Below, in pieces: positions 43,059 to 52,000 of a stretch of 64,000 bases of DNA (positions within the stretch are counted from its first letter, which is position 1; every line of letters starts with the position of its first letter). The stretch is taken from positions 18,399 to 82,398 of the forward strand of contig NZ_CAJTQC010000011.1 of NCBI RefSeq assembly GCF_910578445.1. Reading direction: 5' to 3'. The stretch is from an uncultured Duncaniella sp. GTDB lineage: Bacteria; Bacteroidota; Bacteroidia; Bacteroidales; Muribaculaceae. Made by a program: the position numbers and the translations under genes. Below the pieces are notes generated by a model. The model did not search any database and was not told the DNA's origin. It saw only the letters and a program-made list of their open reading frames with translations.

Positions 43059-46000
43059 TTGAGATCTTCTCACATCTACATAGTTGCTTTAGTGCTGCTA
43101 TGCGCCCTCTCGATGGGCGCATTTCCACGTCAGGTAGACCCTGATTCCGTTGCTGTCCCCTTCGGACCGCTTCCCGCTGTGACCGACTCAGCGGAAAGCA
43201 AGCCCGTGCGTCCGCGTCCCGACTCACTTACACGCCTCCTGCAACGACGCAGAAACGCCATGCCGGAGACCGTGCTGCAATCGTCATCACAAGCCGCCAT
43301 AACGGACCGCACGTTGCTGCCTGCCGATTCCGCTCAATATCCTGATTCGGTCGATTCGCCTGAAACCGACTCGCTTGTCTACGTCACTGATTCGGCTGCC
43401 GCATCCGTGATAAACCGCCACACTTATGTAGCCGACACCACAACACGCAGACGGCTTAGCCGCACACGCATCACAGCGCCCGAAAAAGGATCGCGGATTG
43501 TCCGCTCGAAAGTCGACCTCGACAATGCCGTGGATTTTTCAGCTCAAGACTCACTTGTGCTCTACGGACGCAACAACGCATACATGTATGGCAGTTCAAA
43601 AGTAGAATACGGCACTCTGAAACTTGACGCACAGGAAATCCAGATGAACCTTGACAACTCTACGGTCTATGCCATAGGAGGTGTCGATTCCATCGGCGAC
43701 GCCTTCGGCACACCTGTCTTCGAAGACAACGGCACGAGCTACGAGTCGGAGACCATGCGCTACAATTTCAAGACACAGCAAGGATTCATCACCAACGTCA
43801 AGACTCAGCAAGGCGAAGGCTATGTGGTGGGCGGACAGACCAAGAAAGTCGGCGAAGACACATATTATACGCAAAACGCGAAATACACCACTTGCGACGA
43901 CCATGACCACCCCCACTTCTATCTCCAGATGACCAAGGCCAAGATGCGCCCGGGCAAGGATGTCGTGAGCGGACCTGCCTACATGGTGCTCGCCGGACTG
44001 CCTCTCCCGCTTGCTGTCCCATTCGGCTACTTCCCCTTCTCCGAAAAATATTCATCCGGCATAATCTTCCCGTCGTTCGGCGATGACTACAACCGTGGCT
44101 ACTACCTGAGCAACGGCGGATATTATTTCGCCATCAGCGACAACATGGACCTCGCGCTCACTGGTGAAATCTACACCCTCGGCTCGTGGGGATTGCGCGC
44201 GAACTCCGCCTATGTGAAACGCTACAAGTATTCCGGCAACTTCAACATATCTTACCTTCAGACCGTCACCGGCGACAAGGGAATGCCCGACTACTCGAAA
44301 TCGACCAACTTTCAGGTTCTCTGGAACCACAGTCAGGATTCAAAGGCAAATCCCAACATGAGCCTTTCGGCAAGCGTCAATTTCACCACAAGCGGCTACA
44401 CCCGTAACGACCTGAACTCATACTATTCCAACGATTTCACCCAGAACACCAAGAGCAGCACGGTCAATATGACCTACCGTTTTCCTAACTCGAAATGGTC
44501 ACTGTCGACGACCGCCAACGTCTCGCAGCGCTCTCAGGACTCGACTCTCGCCGTATCGTTCCCTAACTTTACGCTCACAATGTCGCAGGTCTATCCGTTC
44601 AAGCGCAAACGTGCGGTCGGTGAAGAAAAATGGTATGAAAAAATCAAACTGTCTTATTCAGGACAATTCAACAACTCTCTGACCGCGAAACAGGACGAAT
44701 TTTTCAAGAAAAGTCTCGTGAAAGACTGGCGCAACGGCATGCGTCACAGCATCCCTGTCAGCGCGACATTCAACATCTTCAAATACATCAACCTTACCCC
44801 ATCGATAAATCTCACCGACCGAATGTACACCACCAAGGTGCGCCGTCAGTGGGACCCCAACGCTTCGGCTGAAGTCCTCGACACAACCTACAGTTTCTAT
44901 AACGTCTGGGATTTCAACGCCTCGGTGGCTCTCGACACCAAAATCTATGGTTTCTTCCAGCCGCTCCCATTCCTCGGCGATAAGGTGAAAATGATACGCC
45001 ACGTGCTGACACCGACCATATCCTTCTCCGGCGCTCCTGACTTCGCATCCCCCTTCTTCGGCTATTACGGCAATTACCAGTATCCCGATGCACAAGGCAA
45101 CATGCAGACGCGCACCTATTCCTACTTCCCGAACTCACTGTTCGGCGTACCGGGTCAGGGCAAGACAGGGGCGTTAAGCATCTCGCTTGCCAACAATCTT
45201 GAGATGAAAGTCAAGTCCGACAACGACTCCATCGGAGAAAAAAAGATTTCGCTGATCGAGAACCTGTCCCTTTCGCAAAGCTACAACTTCGCAGCCGACT
45301 CAATGAGGTGGTCAAACCTCAACACATCCATAATGCTCCGACTTGTCAAGAATTTCAACCTCAACCTGTCGGCGACATGGGACGTTTATACCTACGCGCT
45401 AAATGCCGCGGGAAATCCTGTCAGGGTCAACAAACTGCGTATTTCCGAGGGCAAGGGCTGGGGCAAGCTCTCAAGCACCGGAACATCGTTCAGCTACACC
45501 TTAAACAACGACACTTTCAAAAAACTGTTCGGCAAGGACAAGGATAAAGACAAAGACAAGGATAAGAACAACGACAAAAACAATGGCCCGAACAACTCGA
45601 TGGACCAGAACTTTGCCGATGACACATCAGATTATCAGGACCAAAACAAACGAAAAAGCAACAAAAAGAAATCAAACATGGAGTTTGACGATGATGGCTA
45701 TATGAAATGGTCCGTCCCATGGAATCTGACTTTCAACTACTCCGTCAACTACGGATACGGCGAATTCGACTACGACAAGCTTGAATACAAAGGCAAGATT
45801 ACCCAGAACCTCTCCTTCTCAGGCAACATCCGCCCGACGGCAAACTGGAATTTCGGGTTCTCCGCAAGCTACAACTTCGACACAAAAAAACTTGCCTACA
45901 TGAACTGCAATATCTCACGCGACATGCACTGCTTCACCATGAGAGCAAGCTTCGTCCCTGTAGGTCCATACAAGAGCTACAATTTCCATATTTCGGTCAA

Positions 46001-46070
46001 ATCATCACTTCTCGCCGATCTCAAATACGACAAACGGTCGTCATATTCCAACGGCGTTAAATGGTATTAA
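43059..46070 (+). CDS. lptD: LPS-assembly outer-membrane protein LptD
   Basis: Inserts lipopolysaccharide into the outer leaflet of the outer membrane. The 1003-residue product has a signal-like start (HIYIVALVLLCALSMGAF), a Ser/Pro/Asp-rich linker (about 25-150), the OstA/LptA-like beta-jellyroll (about 165-290; YMYGSSKVEYGTLKLDAQEIQ, VYAIGGVDSIGDAFGTPVF) and a large barrel (LPLPLAVPFGYFPFSEKYSSGI, the LptD marker). A low-complexity Lys-Asp stretch lies near residue 825-842. No ATG is available for the signal peptide: TTG at 43059 is the best start, with AAGG about 8 bases upstream, and it overlaps the stop of a nine-codon frame. The start is therefore uncertain. Confidence 0.9.
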   Translation: MRSSHIYIVALVLLCALSMGAFPRQVDPDSVAVPFGPLPAVTDSAESKPVRPRPDSLTRLLQRRRNAMPETVLQSSSQAAITDRTLLPADSAQYPDSVDSPETDSLVYVTDSAAASVINRHTYVADTTTRRRLSRTRITAPEKGSRIVRSKVDLDNAVDFSAQDSLVLYGRNNAYMYGSSKVEYGTLKLDAQEIQMNLDNSTVYAIGGVDSIGDAFGTPVFEDNGTSYESETMRYNFKTQQGFITNVKTQQGEGYVVGGQTKKVGEDTYYTQNAKYTTCDDHDHPHFYLQMTKAKMRPGKDVVSGPAYMVLAGLPLPLAVPFGYFPFSEKYSSGIIFPSFGDDYNRGYYLSNGGYYFAISDNMDLALTGEIYTLGSWGLRANSAYVKRYKYSGNFNISYLQTVTGDKGMPDYSKSTNFQVLWNHSQDSKANPNMSLSASVNFTTSGYTRNDLNSYYSNDFTQNTKSSTVNMTYRFPNSKWSLSTTANVSQRSQDSTLAVSFPNFTLTMSQVYPFKRKRAVGEEKWYEKIKLSYSGQFNNSLTAKQDEFFKKSLVKDWRNGMRHSIPVSATFNIFKYINLTPSINLTDRMYTTKVRRQWDPNASAEVLDTTYSFYNVWDFNASVALDTKIYGFFQPLPFLGDKVKMIRHVLTPTISFSGAPDFASPFFGYYGNYQYPDAQGNMQTRTYSYFPNSLFGVPGQGKTGALSISLANNLEMKVKSDNDSIGEKKISLIENLSLSQSYNFAADSMRWSNLNTSIMLRLVKNFNLNLSATWDVYTYALNAAGNPVRVNKLRISEGKGWGKLSSTGTSFSYTLNNDTFKKLFGKDKDKDKDKDKNNDKNNGPNNSMDQNFADDTSDYQDQNKRKSNKKKSNMEFDDDGYMKWSVPWNLTFNYSVNYGYGEFDYDKLEYKGKITQNLSFSGNIRPTANWNFGFSASYNFDTKKLAYMNCNISRDMHCFTMRASFVPVGPYKSYNFHISVKSSLLADLKYDKRSSYSNGVKWY
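45534..45584 (+). repeat. KD-codon tandem repeat in lptD
   Basis: Five alternating Lys-Asp codon pairs (AAG/AAA with GAC/GAT) followed by Lys/Asn/Asp codons encode a highly charged loop of the LptD barrel. The 6-bp units could change number without shifting frame. Confidence 0.8.
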
Positions 46071-46096
46071 ACAAAATTCATACTTCAATTGTTAAT

Positions 46097-46138
46097 TAAT
46101 GTGACGGAAGGCAAAAGCCATCGTCACATTATTTTTTT
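46097..46138 (+). terminator. Terminator after lptD
   Basis: A 10-bp inverted repeat (46097-46106 with 46122-46131) encloses an inner GGC-AAAA-GCC stem and is followed by T7. Confidence 0.88.
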
Positions 46139-46213
46139 GCTCTACTGTCCTCTCCTCAACCATCTGACACGTTTATCATCAACTATTATTACTTACATTT
46201 AACAACAACAGTA

Positions 46214-46729
46214 ATGAAAAAAATTCTTCTTATCATGTGTGCCGTCATCGGGATGGCTATTAATGCACACGCTCAGAGAGCAGAGCTTCAACTCAGTTAC
46301 GGCGGCTACACCCAGATGGACGCAACCGACATGCACGACGGTGGCTCAATCAACAACGCATGGGGCGCACTCACAGCCGGAGTCAACTTCAAAGTCGCAC
46401 CGAGCTTCCATCTTGGAGCAACATACACGTTTTCAAGCGCAAGCTATAAACACACCGACGACGCCAATGCCTACTATCATGTGATCATGCTCAACGGCCG
46501 TTACGACTATTACCGCAATAGAATTGTAAAACTGTATGCCCATCTCGGAATCGGTGTCGACATCACACACATCACAGTTGACGACTGGTCTGAAAACAAA
46601 GCATACTTCGCATTTCAGGCATCGCCACTTGGAGCAGAGGTCGGACTCAGTCGCGTGACAAGCCTGTTCGGAGAACTCGGCTTCGGCGCTCAGGGCCTTC
46701 TGCAAGTCGGCTTCCGCTTCAACCTCTAA
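46214..46729 (+). CDS. Small outer-membrane beta-barrel protein
   Basis: A 171-residue protein with a signal peptide (1-20, ending NAHA) and an eight-strand-type barrel: AELQLSYGGYTQMD, ALTAGVNFKVAPSFHLGATYTFSSA, HVIMLNGRYDYYR, VKLYAHLGIGVDITHI and a C-terminal QGLLQVGFRFNL. This is the OmpX/OmpW-like small-barrel shape (pattern only). It is preceded by the lptD terminator and followed after 31 bases by a small hypothetical gene. Function unknown; structural or adhesive roles are common in such proteins. Confidence 0.82.
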   Translation: MKKILLIMCAVIGMAINAHAQRAELQLSYGGYTQMDATDMHDGGSINNAWGALTAGVNFKVAPSFHLGATYTFSSASYKHTDDANAYYHVIMLNGRYDYYRNRIVKLYAHLGIGVDITHITVDDWSENKAYFAFQASPLGAEVGLSRVTSLFGELGFGAQGLLQVGFRFNL

Positions 46730-46760
46730 AATGTCCGGCTAAAATAAAAATATACGCATC

Positions 46761-46997
46761 ATGAGCGACAGAATTTCTTACGAGGAACGCAAAGAGCTGC
46801 CCGACAGTGTCTACGGGCTGCCGGAACGGCGCGAGTATCCGATGCCCGACGCCGCACATGTCAGGGCTGCTGAAGCATATTTCAGATATTGCCCTGAAAA
46901 CCTGAAACCAAAACTGGCCAAAGCCATATTGCAGCGCGCACGCGAATACGGAGTGGATGTTGAAAGCCCCACCGTATTGGCCTACGCCAATGAATGA
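46761..46997 (+). CDS. Small DUF6582-like protein
   Basis: A 78-residue soluble protein without signal peptide. The core (LPDSVYGLPERREYPMPDAAHVRAAEAYFRYC) follows the pattern LPDS-x-F/Y-x-LP-x-RRYP-IPD-x-AHAR-x-A seen in DUF6582-type domains, where it also occurs at the ends of phage or capsid-related proteins. Here it is a stand-alone gene 31 bases after the barrel protein and before a hairpin, so it is likely to be real and co-transcribed. The family name is from memory of the pattern and is only moderately certain; function unknown. Confidence 0.68.
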   Translation: MSDRISYEERKELPDSVYGLPERREYPMPDAAHVRAAEAYFRYCPENLKPKLAKAILQRAREYGVDVESPTVLAYANE

Positions 46998-47024
46998 CGA
47001 CAATTATCATACGCTATATCCAAT

Positions 47025-47076
47025 GCGGATGGAGCACGCCACGGCCACGATACGGCCCGATCAATGCTCCATCCGC
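47025..47076 (+). terminator. Hairpin after the DUF6582-like gene
   Basis: A perfect 12-bp inverted repeat (47025-47036 GCGGATGGAGCA with 47065-47076) has a 28-base loop that contains a second short stem (GGCC/GGCC). A weak U-rich tail follows. Confidence 0.65.
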
Positions 47077-47239
47077 TCTATATTTCCATACACACCACCC
47101 TTCCGGCCAAGCCATAAGTCAGCGACAAACCACAAACCGCACAATTGGCATTTTAACAACTATTATGCGTTTTTATTAGGCATAAATCTATTTTTTCAAT
47201 ACTTTTGTAGAAATTAGTGCTATTAATCCACCAATCCTT

Positions 47240-47800
47240 ATGAGCAAAGAGGTAAAACTTGACGATGAAAAACTTGTGGAACGCCTGAGAGACCCTTCGA
47301 CGTGCCGCGAGGCTTTCGGCGACCTTATCAAGACATACTCCGAACCACTCTATCGCCAGATACGACGCACGGTCCAGTCTCACGAGGATACCGACGATAT
47401 TCTCCAGAACACCTTCTTGAAAGCATGGCAAAATATCGAGAATTTCAGAGGCGACGCAAAACTGTCGACATGGCTCTATAAAATAGCCATAAACGAAAGC
47501 CTTTCTTTTCTTGAAAAAGAACGCAAAAGACGCGGACTTTCGCTCGACGACGAGGAATCGGGCATGATTTCACTCATTCAGGCCGACACCAATATCGACG
47601 GTGACAAACTTGCACTCAGACTGCGCGAAGCCATAGCCACACTCCCTGAAAAACAGCGCCTCGTTTTCAATATGCGTTACTACGACGACATGAAATATGA
47701 ACAAATGTCGGAAATAATGGGCACATCGGTCGGAGCTCTCAAAGCATCCTACCATCTTGCAGTCAAAAAAATCGAACAATTTTTTGAGGATAGCGATTAA
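47240..47800 (+). CDS. ECF-type RNA polymerase sigma factor
   Basis: A 186-residue sigma-70 family protein of the extracytoplasmic-function group. Region 2 (about 25-95) contains FGDLIKTYSEPLYRQIRRTV, DTDDILQNTFLKAWQNIENFRG and STWLYKIAINESLSFLEKERKRR. Region 4 (about 130-180) contains IATLPEKQRLVFNMRYYDDMKYEQMSEIMGTSVGALKASYHLAVKKIE. A -7-like TACTTTTG lies at 47210-47217, 22 bases upstream. The next gene encodes a one-helix membrane protein in the position of an anti-sigma factor and the third a Spy-like protein, which suggests an envelope-stress regulon. Target promoters are unknown. Confidence 0.95.
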   Translation: MSKEVKLDDEKLVERLRDPSTCREAFGDLIKTYSEPLYRQIRRTVQSHEDTDDILQNTFLKAWQNIENFRGDAKLSTWLYKIAINESLSFLEKERKRRGLSLDDEESGMISLIQADTNIDGDKLALRLREAIATLPEKQRLVFNMRYYDDMKYEQMSEIMGTSVGALKASYHLAVKKIEQFFEDSD

Positions 47801-47874
47801 ACTTCACGACTCTACGTGAGTCTAACAGTTAACATAGGCAAAACAAGTCTTTAAGCTTCAAAAAACAGACACCG

Positions 47875-48342
47875 ATGAAAGATATATTAACAAAAGTCAA
47901 CAGAAATGACGGGATGACCGTTCCGGACGGTTATTTCGATGATTTCGCGGCTAAAATGATGGCTTCGCTCCCTGAAAAGGAATGGGAGAAACCGACACCC
48001 AAAGTGATGCCGAGATCATTCTGGCAGAAGGTAAGGCCCTATGTCTACCTTGCAGCCATGTTTATGGGCGTATGGTGCATGATGAAGATGTTTGACCTTA
48101 TGCGCACTGATTCCTACGGGCTTTCAATCGAGAACAATCCTGTAATGACAGCTGCGATTGACAATGACCATTTCATCAACGACTATTTCATCAACGAAGG
48201 TGATGTCAATGACTATCAGCTCATGGAAGACCTCTACGAGACCGGATTCGACCCGGCAGAAACCGACATGGGAATGGTTGTCGACGTAGCCGACTCGGCC
48301 ACCCTGCCCGATTCCCCCGAATTCCCGCTCTCTGAAATCTAA
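47875..48342 (+). CDS. Single-pass membrane protein, putative anti-sigma factor
   Basis: A 155-residue protein. The cytoplasmic N-terminus (about 1-53) contains VPDGYFDDFAAKMMASLPE, a pattern common in Bacteroidales proteins located directly after ECF sigma genes. One transmembrane helix follows (about 54-74; YVYLAAMFMGVWCMMKMF), then an acidic periplasmic tail (about 75-155). It starts 75 bases after the sigma gene. The role as anti-sigma factor is inferred from position and topology; no zinc-binding anti-sigma motif (HxxxCxxC) is present. Confidence 0.72.
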   Translation: MKDILTKVNRNDGMTVPDGYFDDFAAKMMASLPEKEWEKPTPKVMPRSFWQKVRPYVYLAAMFMGVWCMMKMFDLMRTDSYGLSIENNPVMTAAIDNDHFINDYFINEGDVNDYQLMEDLYETGFDPAETDMGMVVDVADSATLPDSPEFPLSEI

Positions 48343-48419
48343 AGTCCAATTAATTTCATCTCTCAGATTCTACAGCTCCTTCTGACAGACAAACCTCAGC
48401 AATTATTCCAGAAACTTCT

Positions 48420-48881
48420 ATGAAAAAGATTGCCCTTTCACTCATCCTCATCCTTTCTACGATTATAGTACCGCTAAGCGCTCAGACCCGTCCATCCGGG
48501 CGTGAACGTCAAGTATGGATGAAAGAAATGCAGCAGTACAAAACCGACTTCATAGCAAAAAAACTCGTCCTCACCGAAGAGCAGAAGGCCAAATTCCTCC
48601 CGCTCTACACCACTATGGACGAAGAAATACGCAAGGCACAGGGCGAGGCGGAAAAACTCTACCGTCAGACTCTGAAAAAAGACAGCAAGGCGACAGACCT
48701 TGAATACGAAAAAGCTGCCGAAGCCGTCTATGAGCTCAAAGGCCGGGAAAATGAAATAGAGATGAAATATTTCAAGGAATTCAAACAGATTCTCACTCCT
48801 CGTCAGCTTTTCCAGCTTAAAGACGCCGAGCGTGACTTCACCCGTGAACTCATGAAGCAGCACCGTCGGCATCGCAAATAA
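48420..48881 (+). CDS. Spy/CpxP-like periplasmic protein
   Basis: A 153-residue exported protein (signal peptide 1-21, ending PLSAQ). The mature part is entirely helical and highly charged. LVLTEEQKAKFLPLYTTMDEEIR and FKQILTPRQLFQLKDAERDF are LTxxQ-type repeats, as in the Spy/CpxP family of periplasmic chaperones. Two LTxxQ-like motifs are expected in the family and both are seen (LTEEQ, LTPRQ). It is third in the ECF sigma operon and is closed by a terminator. It may be the stress-buffering output of that system (inference). Confidence 0.85.
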   Translation: MKKIALSLILILSTIIVPLSAQTRPSGRERQVWMKEMQQYKTDFIAKKLVLTEEQKAKFLPLYTTMDEEIRKAQGEAEKLYRQTLKKDSKATDLEYEKAAEAVYELKGRENEIEMKYFKEFKQILTPRQLFQLKDAERDFTRELMKQHRRHRK

Positions 48882-48945
48882 CGCCACACCGGCCGACGAT
48901 TCGCGGCTTAAACAAAACTTTTCATATCGACTCTCTCAAAATCTC

Positions 48946-48976
48946 ATGTCAGTATTAATATGTACTGACATTTTTT
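48946..48976 (+). terminator. Terminator of the ECF sigma operon
   Basis: A perfect 9-bp inverted repeat (48946-48954 ATGTCAGTA with 48963-48971) has an 8-base loop and is followed by T6. Confidence 0.85.
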
Positions 48977-49003
48977 CTATCCCAACCAACACATTTTTCA
49001 ACT

Positions 49004-52000
49004 ATGCGTATCGGTAGAATTTTCATCCTGCTGTTTACGTTCATATCCATCTCACTCTCTTCCGAAATGAACGCAAACACCAACCGGACTCCTGACTTTG
49101 CATATCCTAAGACTGTCAGCACCGAATCTCTGCAACAACTTTCAACAGCGCTGAAGACCGACGACGGCCCGAAAGTGGTGCGCGCACTTATGGACTATTA
49201 TCTGGCCCAGACCGCCATCGACAACGGAAAGGCGGCAAATGCACTTGCTAAAATCGACAGCATCGCCCAAGCAAGCACCGACAAGGTCGTAAAGAGTATG
49301 CTCCTTACCCTCGAAGCCGACATATATTCATCGCTCTACATGAATCAAAGATGGAAATATGACTCGCGCGACACCCCGGCAACCCCTCTTCCGGATGATT
49401 TCAACCAGTGGAACGGTGTCCAGTTCCGCTCGCGCATTTCCTCGCTTCTCGATGCGGCGCTGACATTCGCGCCTGCACTCAAAGCCATGCCCATCGGCAA
49501 ATATTCATCCGTAATCGACCTTTCAGCCGGAGATTACAAAAATGCAGCGACGACAGCCGTCGTTCGCACGACTGAAATATACTATCCCACGCTCTACGAC
49601 TTTGTCGCAAACCGCGCAATCTCACTTCTCAGCTCAAACGGGATTACAAATTCAGTCCTTTCATGCGGTCTGCTCACACGCCATGACCTCTACATGGCTC
49701 TCCCGTTCTCAAAATACGATCCCAATGTCGGGCGAATACTTGAATTATACGCTTCACTGCTCAAATTTCACACACCCGGCTCAGCTCCATTCATCAACAC
49801 CGACCTGCAGCGTCTGACCTTTATTTCCGAACGGGTCTACCAAGACAATTCTCAGTCAGCGACCGACACCGCAACTGACCGTAAAAACCGGCTACTGCGC
49901 GAAATGTACGACGAAAACAGCACCTCTGAATATTCAGGCGATATTCTGCTGGCCTTTTCCGACAGATACGACGATCTGCGGTGGCTCTACACAACCATAG
50001 GCCATAACATCAAGACCTATCCGGCCTATCCATTGAAAAACAATTTGATCAACAAACGCACACGCATCGCTGAGCAGATTGTCTACGTAACGATGCCATC
50101 AGTAGTTGCTCCCGAGAGTGAAACCGAACTGAAACTCGACATCTCAAATGTCAAATCAGGAAAAGTGTATATATATAATGTGTCATCCTCATCACTGACA
50201 GACCGGAGTTATTCCACTGAAGGACTCCCCAAGTTCAAGCCCGTGGCGGTATTGCCATTCAAATCAGCCGACACAGAAACGCCATTCAAGGAGACCATCA
50301 GTCTCAAATACAAATTTCCGTCGGCAGGTATGTATATCGCAATTCCTACAATCGACGGAAAAGCACTCACTGGTAAAAAATGGTATGACAAGATAAATGT
50401 AACCTCCTACTCAATTGCTTCGTCGAAATTCGAATCCACACGACTCTGGGCGCTGGATGCAAAGACCGGCGCACCGGTCCAAGGAGCGCAGTTCACCCTC
50501 TATACCAACAACCGGCGTGGCAACACATCACCCAAAACGCTCGGCAAAACCGATGCCGAAGGATCGCTCCCATGCTCATCAAACGGCTATGTGACACTGG
50601 CCAAAGGGACTGACCGCTATGCAAATCCGCTATGGGTCTACTCCGACAATAATAAATTTGAAGAAAAATGGTATAAATCCTCATCCGGCTACAGCTCTCT
50701 GCCACTCTATCACCCCGGCGACAGCGTGGAGTGGATGGCTATTGTTTACGAATATAAGAATAAAAGCCATCGTCCGGTAATCGGAAAAGAGGTTACGGCC
50801 ATCCTGCGCAACGCCAGCTACATGGCCATCGACACCATGAAACTGACCACCGACCGTTTCGGCCGTATCACCGGGAAATTCATGCTTCCAAAAGAAAGCA
50901 TGACAGGCACATTCCATATATCGTTTGAGAACTACGGCGACGCCGTCGGCTTCACAGTCTCGGACTACAAACTGCCGACTTTCCGTGTAATCCTCGACCC
51001 TGTCGAATCCGACTATCCTTCGGCCGGGTCAGCCACTCTGCGCGGACACATCGAGACCTATGCCGGCTTCCCCGTGGCCAACGCCAGTCTGACGGTCGAC
51101 ATTTCAGGCCTCCAGCGCACACGCTGGTGGTGGAACAGACCGGCAGAAGTCAAATTCGCCACCATCGAAGCCACTTCCGACGAGAAAGGAGACATCAACA
51201 TCACCCTGCCAAAAGACCTTCTTGAAATCTCTCCGATCCCCGACGGAATTTTCTCCGTGACCATCTCCGCTCTCTCGCCGTCAGGCGAGACGCAGACTGC
51301 CTCGACAATGTTTACAATGGGTTCGCGCTACGTAATCCGTCCGTCCGTGCCTGAAAATATCGACATTACATCCCCGACAGCAGCAATCAAGGTTCAGACC
51401 GTAAACTATCAGGATTCCGTAATCGCCATGCCTGTCAACTATGAGGTCATTCGCGATTCAGCCACCATCCTCAAAGGGACAATCAAGCCGTCAGACGCTA
51501 CTCTTGACCTTACCACCCTTGCCTCCGGAAGCTACGAACTTCGCTTCTCACTCGCCGACAGCACTATGGCTGCACCTGTGAGCCAGAACGTAGTGCTCTA
51601 CCGCCCGACAGACATCGCCACCCCTGTCCCCGGACGACTGCTCTGGTATCCTGCCGACAAGGTTTCAATTAAAGGCAACCGTGGCGGCTCATGGCTCTAT
51701 GCGGTCGACTGCCCGACAAACCTACTGGTCAGCATCCACACCGGCTCGAAACTCCTCTCGCAAAAATGGGTGAAAGCCGACGAGGGCATGCACACTCTTC
51801 AGATTGAACTTCCCGACGGAATAGACGAAGCCACTGTAGAAATATCGCTCACCGGCAATTACCGCAACTCCTCGGCAAGCATCACCGCAAAGCGCGACAC
51901 TACGGCCAAAGGCATAAAGTTCATCAGTGAATCGTTCCGCGACCGACTCGTCCCGGGCAGCGAGGAGACATGGACATTCCGCGTCGTAGATCAATCGGAC

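Noticed and set aside
47025..47076. A possible insertion-sequence end from the 12-bp inverted repeat.
   Set aside because: It has the size and position of a transcription terminator, with no transposase or target duplication nearby.
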